Source: Candidatus Avipropionibacterium avicola (GTDB taxonomy: Bacteria; Actinomycetota; Actinomycetes; Propionibacteriales; Propionibacteriaceae). From it: DNA of 10,615 nt. Numbering within the stretch: position 1 is the first letter of the stretch; each line of letters opens with the position of its first letter. The position numbers and the translations under genes were made by a program. Shown piece after piece: positions 5,081-10,615 of the stretch. The notes beneath the pieces were generated by a model. That model was not told the origin of the DNA. It ran no database searches and saw only the letters and a list, made by a program, of their open reading frames with translations. The stretch covers positions 1 to 10,615 of the forward strand of contig DVLP01000360.1 in the NCBI GenBank assembly GCA_018715445.1, written 5' to 3'.

Positions 5081-6364
5081 ATGTCGATCCCCGTCTCCCG
5101 CCGTCAGCTCCTCAGTGCGGCAGTCCTGACCACGGCGGCTCTGCCCGTACTGAGCGGTTGCTCCGATGCAGCGGCCACCGAGGGCGCCCATCTGCGTTTC
5201 GCCTGGTGGGGCAGCAGTACCCGCCACGAGATGACCCAGCAGGTCATCGCCGCCTTCACCACCGAGCACCCCGACATCACCGTCGAGGGCCTGCCCGGCG
5301 ACTTCTCCGGGTACTTCGACCGCCTCGCCACCCAGACCGCAGCCGGCGACGCCCCCGACATCATCACCCTGGGTGGGGCCTATGTTGCCGAGTACGCCCA
5401 ACGGGGCGCCCTGCTCGACCTCACCACGGTCACCGAGCAGTTCGATCCCAGCTCCTGGATGGACGAGACCGCCCTGGCCAACGGCCGGGTCGGTGAGGCC
5501 CTCTATGCCGCCACCACCGGCGTCAATGCCCTGTCGGCGATCGTCAACCCGGTGGTGTTCGAGGATGCCGGGGTCGAGATCCCGGACGACTCCTGGGGAT
5601 GGGATGACTTCGCCCGGATCGCGCGTGAGATCACCACGGCAACCGAGGACGGGGTGTACGGCTCCGCCGGAGTCCTCAGCCACGACACCATTGACTGCTG
5701 GGCACGCCAACGGGGCGAATCCCTCTACACGGCCGAGGGCACCCTGGGGCTGACCCGCGACACCCTGACCGGGTTGTTCGAGCTCTCCCGCCAGATGATC
5801 GACGACCAGGGCGCTCCGCCCCCGAGCCTGATCACGGAGTTGGACGGGGTCCCGAACGAGCAGACACTGATGGGGACCAACCGTGCCGGGATGCACCTCG
5901 GCTGGAGCAGCGCACTGGCCGCCCTGGCCGACGCCGCCGGCTCGGATCTGATCCTGCTGCCGCTGCCCGGCGAGCAGCCCACCCCGGGACTCTGGCTCCA
6001 GTCGTCGCAGTACTACTCGATCAACGCGGACTCCGCGCACCCCCGGGAGGCTGCGCTGCTCATCGACTTCATGCTGAACTCGCCCGAGGCGGGTCAGATC
6101 GTGAAGACCGACCGTGGGGTGCCCGCCAATCCCGCCATCCGGGAGGCGATCGGCGACGACCTGCCCCGCGGGGTCAAGGTCGAGGTCGACTACATCGCCC
6201 AGCTGGGCGAGCAGACGCTCCAGCCGCTGGTCATCGGCCCGGCGGGCTCGACCGCCGTCGCCGACATCACCACACGGGTGCTGACCGAGGTCGCCTTCGG
6301 CAGGATCACCCCACAGGAGGCCGCCGAGCAGTGGTTCACCGAGGCCGAACAGGCGATCAGATGA
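5081..6364 (+). CDS. Sugar ABC transporter solute-binding lipoprotein (family 1)
   Basis: This 427-residue extracellular substrate-binding protein is anchored as a lipoprotein. The N-terminus has SRRQLL (6-11), a hydrophobic stretch, and a lipobox LSGC with lipidated C27; the twin arginines suggest possible Tat export, less certain than the lipobox. After the linker, LRFAWWGSSTRHE and the block TTEHPDITVEG...YFDRLATQTAAGDAPDI are typical of family 1 (MalE/UgpB-like) sugar-binding proteins. The C-terminal part has REAALLIDFMLNSPEAGQIV and RGVPANPAIREA, also typical. GGAGGA at 5071-5076 fixes the ATG at 5081. Its stop overlaps the start of the glycosidase-like gene (ATGA, 6361-6364), so the two form one translationally coupled operon. 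No permease or ATPase genes follow in this window, so the transporter partners must lie elsewhere. The ligand is inferred to be an oligosaccharide or glycoside; its identity cannot be read. Confidence 0.92.
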   Translation: MSIPVSRRQLLSAAVLTTAALPVLSGCSDAAATEGAHLRFAWWGSSTRHEMTQQVIAAFTTEHPDITVEGLPGDFSGYFDRLATQTAAGDAPDIITLGGAYVAEYAQRGALLDLTTVTEQFDPSSWMDETALANGRVGEALYAATTGVNALSAIVNPVVFEDAGVEIPDDSWGWDDFARIAREITTATEDGVYGSAGVLSHDTIDCWARQRGESLYTAEGTLGLTRDTLTGLFELSRQMIDDQGAPPPSLITELDGVPNEQTLMGTNRAGMHLGWSSALAALADAAGSDLILLPLPGEQPTPGLWLQSSQYYSINADSAHPREAALLIDFMLNSPEAGQIVKTDRGVPANPAIREAIGDDLPRGVKVEVDYIAQLGEQTLQPLVIGPAGSTAVADITTRVLTEVAFGRITPQEAAEQWFTEAEQAIR

Positions 6365-8535
6365 ACCCAGGTCCCCTCCAGGTCGATCCCCGGGACGGTT
6401 CAGGTCAGGAGTCGCGGCCCGGGCCCCCTCGGACACCCCAGGCCGAGTCGCGCATCGACCGCCGGGCGGTGGTCGAGCGGCACAGCCCGCAGGTGGACCG
6501 TGTGCTGCCCGAGTGGCCCCTGCAGCTTGGCAATGGCGAGTTCGGCTTCGCCGTCGACGTCAGCGGCCTGCAGACCTGGCCGCAGCGCCATCCGCACCGC
6601 CATGACGATGCCATCGGCACTCTGCTCGGCACGATGGCCCAGTGGGCCTGGCACAGCATCCCACCGCCACGGCCGTACGAGCTGTCCGAGACCTGGCGGG
6701 ACCACCCGACCCCGCGGGGTCCCCGGACCTATGTCGACCTTGACCGGCAGTCCGAGCCCGGGGAGCCGGTCCGTGGCACCGAGGCCGCCGAGTGGCTCCG
6801 CAACAATCCGCACCGCCTCCATCTGGGGCAGATCGGCTTCGTCACCGACCTCGATCCCGAGTCACTGACCGGGCTCGAGCAACGCCTGGACCTGTGGACC
6901 GGGGTGGTGACCAGCCGCTACGACATCCCCGGGGCCGGCCCTGCCGAGGTGCGGACCGCGGTCCATCCGCACCGGGATGCGGTTGGCGTCTCGTCCACCA
7001 CCGGCTGGCCGATCGCCCTACGATTCCCGTACGGGTCGCAGGCCTGGGCCATCGCCACCGACTGGGACCAGCCCCAACGCCACACCACCGTTCTCCTCCC
7101 GCACACCACCGGAGCCGATGAGCAGCGCCGGACCCACCGCATCCTGCGGACACTGGACGACAGCCAGGTGTGCGTGAGCCTCACCACCGACGGCATCGTC
7201 GAGCAGACCGCGGCCCATACCGTGACGGTCTCACCCGCACCGGGGAGCGACACCCTTGCCCTGACGGTCGAGTTCGTTCCGGGTCACGACCAGCGAGCCG
7301 AGCCGCTCCGGGCCGAGGAGGTGACACGGGCCAGTTCTGTTGCCTGGAAGGATTTCTGGGGCTCCGGTGGTTGGCTCGACTTCGACGGCACGCAGGATCC
7401 GCGGGCGGTCGAGCTCGAACGACGGATCGTGTTGTCGCAGTACCTGACCAGGGTGAACTGTGTCGCCTCGATCCCTCCGGCCGAGACCGGCCTGTTGACC
7501 AACTCATGGCGCGGCAAGGGGCATCTGGAGATGCACTGGTGGCATGTCGCCCACTTCGCCCTGTGGGGACGCCCGGAGCTCATCGAGCCAAGCCTGGACT
7601 GGTATGCCAGCATCCTCGACCAGGCGCGAGAGACCGCCCGGCGGCATCACTGCCGAGGTGTTCGCTGGCCCAAACAGGTCGACAGCAGCGGACGGGAGTC
7701 GCCCAGCGACATCGGTACTTTCCTGCTGTGGCAGCAACCCCACCCGATCAACCTTGCTGAGCTGGTGGTCCGTGCCCACCGCGCCCGCGGTGACCGCGAG
7801 CGAGCGGCGAAGCTGCAGGAGCGCTGGTCACCGCTGGTCTTCGCCAGCGCCGCCTTCATGGCCGACATCGCCGAGCCCCAGGGTGATGGTTCGTACGGCC
7901 TCGGCCCGCCCCTGGTGCCGGCTCAGGAGTCGTACGGCGCCATCCGCGACCGCCTCACCAATCCGGCCTTCGAGTTGGCGTACTGGCGGTGGGGACTGCA
8001 GATCGCCCTGCGCTGGCAGGAAGAGCTCGGACTGGAACCGGATCCTGACTGGCGCGCCGTCGCCGACGGGATCCGGGCGCCCCATGTCGTCGACGGCCGG
8101 TTGACCGCCATCGACGTCGAGCCGTGGACCCTGCGGACCGATCACCCGTCGATGCTGGCAGCGTACGGCTTCGTGCCTCCGGTGGGACTGGTGGAGCCGA
8201 GCGTTGCCCGGGCCACCCTCGACGATGTGATGGCCGACTGGGACTGGGAGTCGACGTGGGGCTGGGACTGTCCGGTGCTGGCGATGACCGCGGCCCGACT
8301 CGCCGATCCACAGCTGGCGGTCGATGGGCTGCTGATGCCGGTGACGAAGAACACCCACGGGCCCAACGGCCACAACCGTCAGACCGATCGCCTGCCCGCC
8401 TACCTCCCGGGCAACGGCGGACTGCTCGCGGCCGTGGCCCTGATGGTCGCCGGCTGGGACGGAGGGCCCCGGACTCCCGGGATCCCGCAGGACTGGACCG
8501 TACGCCAGGAAGGGCTGGTCCCCAGCCCTGGTTGA
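6361..8535 (+). CDS. Six-hairpin glycosidase-like protein, family uncertain
   Basis: This 724-residue protein has no signal peptide, so it should act in the cytoplasm on an imported substrate. An N-terminal beta-rich region starts with LQLGNGEFGFAVDVSGLQTW (55-73), resembling the 'GNGEFGF..D.TGLQT' block of glycosidase-like proteins related to GH65/GH95-type clans. From about 340 it changes to an alpha-rich domain expected to form an (alpha/alpha)6 barrel, with GHLEMHWWHVAHFALWGRPE (387-406), RWPKQVDSSGRESPSDIG (435-452), LLWQQPHPI (455-463), RLTNPAFELAYWRWGL (531-546) and a C-terminal YLPGNGGLLAAVALMVAGWDG (681-701). E390 in HLEMHWWH and acidic residues such as D450 and E538 are candidate catalytic residues; this is unproven. 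The ATG at 6361 is preferred to the in-frame GTG at 6331 because it gives the ATGA overlap with the binding-protein gene. It ends three bases from the convergent repressor stop. Polysaccharide specificity is unknown; a phosphorylase cannot be excluded. Confidence 0.85.
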   Translation: MNPGPLQVDPRDGSGQESRPGPPRTPQAESRIDRRAVVERHSPQVDRVLPEWPLQLGNGEFGFAVDVSGLQTWPQRHPHRHDDAIGTLLGTMAQWAWHSIPPPRPYELSETWRDHPTPRGPRTYVDLDRQSEPGEPVRGTEAAEWLRNNPHRLHLGQIGFVTDLDPESLTGLEQRLDLWTGVVTSRYDIPGAGPAEVRTAVHPHRDAVGVSSTTGWPIALRFPYGSQAWAIATDWDQPQRHTTVLLPHTTGADEQRRTHRILRTLDDSQVCVSLTTDGIVEQTAAHTVTVSPAPGSDTLALTVEFVPGHDQRAEPLRAEEVTRASSVAWKDFWGSGGWLDFDGTQDPRAVELERRIVLSQYLTRVNCVASIPPAETGLLTNSWRGKGHLEMHWWHVAHFALWGRPELIEPSLDWYASILDQARETARRHHCRGVRWPKQVDSSGRESPSDIGTFLLWQQPHPINLAELVVRAHRARGDRERAAKLQERWSPLVFASAAFMADIAEPQGDGSYGLGPPLVPAQESYGAIRDRLTNPAFELAYWRWGLQIALRWQEELGLEPDPDWRAVADGIRAPHVVDGRLTAIDVEPWTLRTDHPSMLAAYGFVPPVGLVEPSVARATLDDVMADWDWESTWGWDCPVLAMTAARLADPQLAVDGLLMPVTKNTHGPNGHNRQTDRLPAYLPGNGGLLAAVALMVAGWDGGPRTPGIPQDWTVRQEGLVPSPG

Positions 8536-8547
8536 GGTTCAGGCTGG
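8522..8547. terminator. Candidate bidirectional terminator over both convergent stop codons
   Basis: CCAGC-c-CTG (8522-8530) pairs with CAG-GCTGG (8540-8547) with one bulged C and a 9-base loop, GTTGAGGTT. The hairpin includes the stop codons of the glycosidase-like gene (8533-8535) and of the LacI gene (8541-8539). There is no T-run. Position between tail-to-tail genes three bases apart supports a shared terminator. Confidence 0.4.
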
Positions 8548-9597
8548 CGGTGGGCCCACGGTTCCACCGTCGACGAGCGGACAGTCGAGCCACACCCGGT
8601 AGGGCGCGCCATCGGGTTCGTCGATCAACGCCAACAGCAACCGGACCGCCTCCCGCCCCATCTCTCGGCGGGGCAGGTCGAGGGCGGTGAGCTCACCGGG
8701 CCCCGCAGCATGGACGTCACCGCCGAGGTCCACCAAGGAGAGGTCCCGGCCCAGGACGAGGCCGCGGGCCCTGGCCTCGGTGCGGACCAGGCGGGCATGG
8801 TGGCTGCTCTGGGTCAGCACCGCAGTGAACTCGTCGGCCAGCAGGTCGTCGAGGATGCGGCGGATCTCGGCAACACGCTCCTCGCGGGCGACCCCACGCA
8901 GGGTGTGTTCGACCTCGCGCAGCTCCAGCCCCCAGTCCCGGCAGCCCTGCCGGTAGCCCTCCCGCCGACCCGGTACGGGATCGTGGTGACTGGCCAGCAG
9001 CGCGATCCGGCGGTGGCCCAGGTCGTGCAGCCGTCCGATCGCGGCCCGGGTGCCGCCGATGTAGTCAGCCGCGGCGAAGGACAACTCGCAGCCGTCGATG
9101 TACCGCTCACCGATGAACACGAACGGGTAGCCCTCGTCGATCAGGCGATGCATCTCGTCGGGGTCGGCGTCGCTACCGATCAGCAGTCCCCCGTCGGCCA
9201 GGCGTAGCCCGTTGACCCCGTTGGCGTAGAGCGAGCGCCGCTCGACCCGGCGTGAGCTGGTGACCAGCAGCAGGTCCCGGCCGACCTCCTCGGCCGCATC
9301 CTCGACCCCGACCAGGAACTCGCGATAGAAGTTCTCACCCCCGAGGGGAAAGACCGATTCGTAGGTGAACACGCCGAGCACGTTGCTCGCCGCCCCCACC
9401 ATCCGTCGAGCCGCCGGGTCGGGTACGTACCCCAGCTCCTCGATCGTCTGGCGCACCCGGCTGCGGGTGGCCTCGCTGATCCGGATCGGCCCGTCCACCC
9501 GGTTGTTGACCACGACCGAGACCAGGGCGGGAGACACCCCGGCCGCGCGGGCGACATCGGCCTGGGACACCCGACGGCGTGGCGATCGAGCTCGCAC
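8539..9597 (-). CDS. LacI-family transcriptional repressor
   Basis: This 352-residue protein has the standard LacI/GalR layout. The N-terminal helix-turn-helix is VSQADVARAAGVSPALVSVV (10-29), followed by the NNR and hinge helix near PDPAARRM (60-66). The periplasmic-binding-protein-like effector domain starts at ASNVLGVFTYE (70-80). The conserved C-terminal part includes TALDLPRREMGREAVRLLLALI. It most likely binds DNA as a dimer and is released by a sugar or sugar derivative. The recognition helix lacks the common Arg after VS (VSPALVSVVVNN), so its operator may be atypical. GTG at 9597-9595 is chosen because GGAGGAG on the minus strand lies 6-7 bases before it. It diverges from the FAD-oxidoreductase gene over a 121-bp gap holding a strong palindrome, and converges on the glycosidase operon. 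Control of both flanking units and of itself is inferred from this arrangement. Confidence 0.95.
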   Translation of the reverse strand: MRARSPRRRVSQADVARAAGVSPALVSVVVNNRVDGPIRISEATRSRVRQTIEELGYVPDPAARRMVGAASNVLGVFTYESVFPLGGENFYREFLVGVEDAAEEVGRDLLLVTSSRRVERRSLYANGVNGLRLADGGLLIGSDADPDEMHRLIDEGYPFVFIGERYIDGCELSFAAADYIGGTRAAIGRLHDLGHRRIALLASHHDPVPGRREGYRQGCRDWGLELREVEHTLRGVAREERVAEIRRILDDLLADEFTAVLTQSSHHARLVRTEARARGLVLGRDLSLVDLGGDVHAAGPGELTALDLPRREMGREAVRLLLALIDEPDGAPYRVWLDCPLVDGGTVGPPPA

Positions 9598-9660
9598 AGC
9601 ACTCCTCCTGGTCTGCCCCGGCGACTCCGCCCGGGCCGTGGACTGCTCAGTTGTGGCCCG

Positions 9661-9689
9661 TTGACCTTATCCCGGCCTGCTAGTAGGTT
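9661..9689 (+). promoter_or_regulatory. Promoter of the FAD-oxidoreductase gene
   Basis: TTGACC (9661-9666) and TAGGTT (9684-9689) are spaced by 17 bp, close to a sigma-70-type actinobacterial promoter (TTGACn and TAnnnT). Transcription would begin near 9696, leaving a leader of about 23 bases that includes the ribosome binding site at 9710-9715. Confidence 0.65.
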
Positions 9690-9706
9690 CCACGTATTAC
9701 GTGTAA
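9688..9706. promoter_or_regulatory. Candidate LacI operator overlapping -10 and start site
   Basis: TTCCACGTATTACGTGTAA is a 19-bp dyad. Its core CACGTATTACGTG (9691-9703) is a perfect 13-bp palindrome, and the outer TT/AA also pair. A second, overlapping dyad ATTAC-GT-GTAAT lies at 9696-9707. The site covers the end of the -10 box and the expected start, ideal for repression. It also lies upstream of the divergent repressor gene, so autoregulation is plausible. Confidence 0.6.
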
Positions 9707-9718
9707 TCAAGGAGGATC

Positions 9719-10615
9719 GTGCGAGAACTCGCAGCAGACGTACTGGTGATCGGTGGCGGCGTCGGAGGGGTGGCCGCAGCACTGGGAGCACTGCGCCAGG
9801 GACGTCGGGTCGTGATGACCGAGGAGTCACCGTGGTTGGGCGGTCAGCTCACCTCCCAGGCGGTCCCGCCGGACCAGAACGCCTGGATCATCGACATCCC
9901 CCCGACGGCGGCCTACGCCCAGTGGGCCGACGGGGTTCGCAACTACTACCGCCGCAACTTCGAGCTCAACGACGAGGCTGCGGCCGACGAACGGTTGAAC
10001 CCGGGTGGGGGCGGTGTCAGCGGGTTGTGCCACGAGCCGCGGATCGCCGTGGCGGCCTTCGACGAGATGCTGGCCCCGTACCGCAGTGACCGCCAGCTCG
10101 AGGTCCTGATGGAGTTCGAGCCGATCGCGGCCGAGACCGACGGCGACCGGGTGGCCTCGGTGACCCTGCAGTCGCGCCGATCCGGCGATCAGGTCGTGGC
10201 GAGTGCCCCGTACGTGCTCGACGCCACCGAGGAGGGCCAGCTGCTCGACCTGGCTGGGGTCGAGAACGTGTACGGCGCCGAGTCCCGTGACGACACCGGC
10301 GAGTTGCACGCGGTCGACGGCCCGGCCCAGCCGCTCAACCAGCAGTCGTTCACCTGGTGCTTCGCGCTGGACCACCAGCCCGGCGTGGACCACACGATCG
10401 CCCGGCCACGTGACTACGACTACTGGCGCGAGTACACCCCCGGCGACTACTGGCCGGGCAAGTTGTTGGGCGTGGCCGACGTCCATCCGGTCACCCTCGA
10501 GGCCCGCGAGCGTCCGGTCTTTGCCAGCGACGGTTCCTGGCAGGGCGAGCGGGACTCCAGCTTCTGGCACTACCGGCGCATCATGACGGTCGCCAACTAC
10601 GCGCCCGGACGCTAC
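9719..10615 (+). CDS. FAD-dependent oxidoreductase, N-terminal part (cut by window edge)
   Basis: The first 299 residues of an open frame that runs off the window are present; proteins of this type are usually longer. The N-terminus has the Rossmann ADP-binding motif VLVIGGGVGGVAAALGALRQG (9-28), with E35/E36 at the end of the second strand to bind the FAD ribose. WLGGQLTSQAVPPDQN (39-54) and LDATEEGQLLDLAG (167-180) fit the FAD_oxidored (PF12831-like) proteins that often lie in carbohydrate-use loci. The substrate is unknown; sugar or glycoside oxidation is inferred from the neighbours. No signal peptide is seen, so it should be cytoplasmic. GTG at 9719-9721 is chosen because it precedes the Rossmann strand and follows AGGAGG (9710-9715). 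The spacing of three bases is short. A readable promoter and an operator-like palindrome lie just upstream, so it is probably controlled by the divergent LacI repressor. Confidence 0.88.
   Translation, partial: MRELAADVLVIGGGVGGVAAALGALRQGRRVVMTEESPWLGGQLTSQAVPPDQNAWIIDIPPTAAYAQWADGVRNYYRRNFELNDEAAADERLNPGGGGVSGLCHEPRIAVAAFDEMLAPYRSDRQLEVLMEFEPIAAETDGDRVASVTLQSRRSGDQVVASAPYVLDATEEGQLLDLAGVENVYGAESRDDTGELHAVDGPAQPLNQQSFTWCFALDHQPGVDHTIARPRDYDYWREYTPGDYWPGKLLGVADVHPVTLEARERPVFASDGSWQGERDSSFWHYRRIMTVANYAPGRY

Noticed and set aside
4802..6436. Minus-strand open frame of 544 codons over upp and the binding-protein gene
   Set aside because: Antisense to two well-supported genes; Gly/Arg/Val-rich with no recognisable domain.
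8687..9207. Plus-strand open frames opposite the LacI gene
   Set aside because: They are complementary shadows of the repressor coding sequence with no family features.

Overview
The window is chromosomal DNA from a high-GC Gram-positive bacterium. GC-rich third codon positions, frequent GTG starts, the TadA/TadA-associated-protein pair and the VapB-like/LytR_C pair all point to Actinomycetota. Propionibacteriales (Propionibacteriaceae or Nocardioidaceae relatives) is my best inference and is not proven. Coding density is high, and no stretch longer than about 300 bases lacks a gene. I see no insertion sequence, phage gene, integrase, CRISPR array or rRNA.

Left half (about 1-5000), housekeeping. 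In order: a small conserved protein (6-308, +); a membrane-anchored LytR_C-domain protein (382-927, +); a RidA-family enamine/imine deaminase (1033-1374, +); tRNA-Ser(CGA) (1453-1542, +); threonine synthase thrC (1644-3047, +); on the minus strand the two-gene unit of a TadA-associated acidic protein (4210-3548) followed by tRNA adenosine deaminase tadA (3533-3081); and divergently from that unit uracil phosphoribosyltransferase upp (4342-4983, +). A long hairpin and a tandem 19-bp repeat sit between the tRNA and thrC. The upp/TadA-associated pair diverges from a 131-bp gap, and both genes start at GTG without a visible Shine-Dalgarno sequence.

Right half (about 5000-10615), carbohydrate uptake and breakdown. 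A lipoprotein solute-binding protein of a sugar ABC transporter (5081-6364, +) overlaps by 4 bp a 724-residue cytoplasmic six-hairpin-glycosidase-like protein (6361-8535, +). Tail-to-tail with it is a LacI-family repressor (9597-8539, -). Divergent from the repressor is an FAD-dependent oxidoreductase (9719 to the window end, +, truncated by the edge). The repressor/oxidoreductase gap holds a readable -35/-10 pair with a strong palindrome over the -10/start region, a good candidate for the repressor's operator. The likely logic is import of a glycoside or oligosaccharide, intracellular processing by the glycosidase-like enzyme, and perhaps oxidation of a sugar by the flavoprotein, under LacI control. 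No ABC permease or ATPase gene is in the window, and the substrate cannot be read from the sequence.

Nothing here is clearly a new defence or mobile system. The least described parts are the glycosidase/oxidoreductase locus, the tandem repeat plus hairpin in front of thrC, and the Asp-rich head of the TadA-associated protein.
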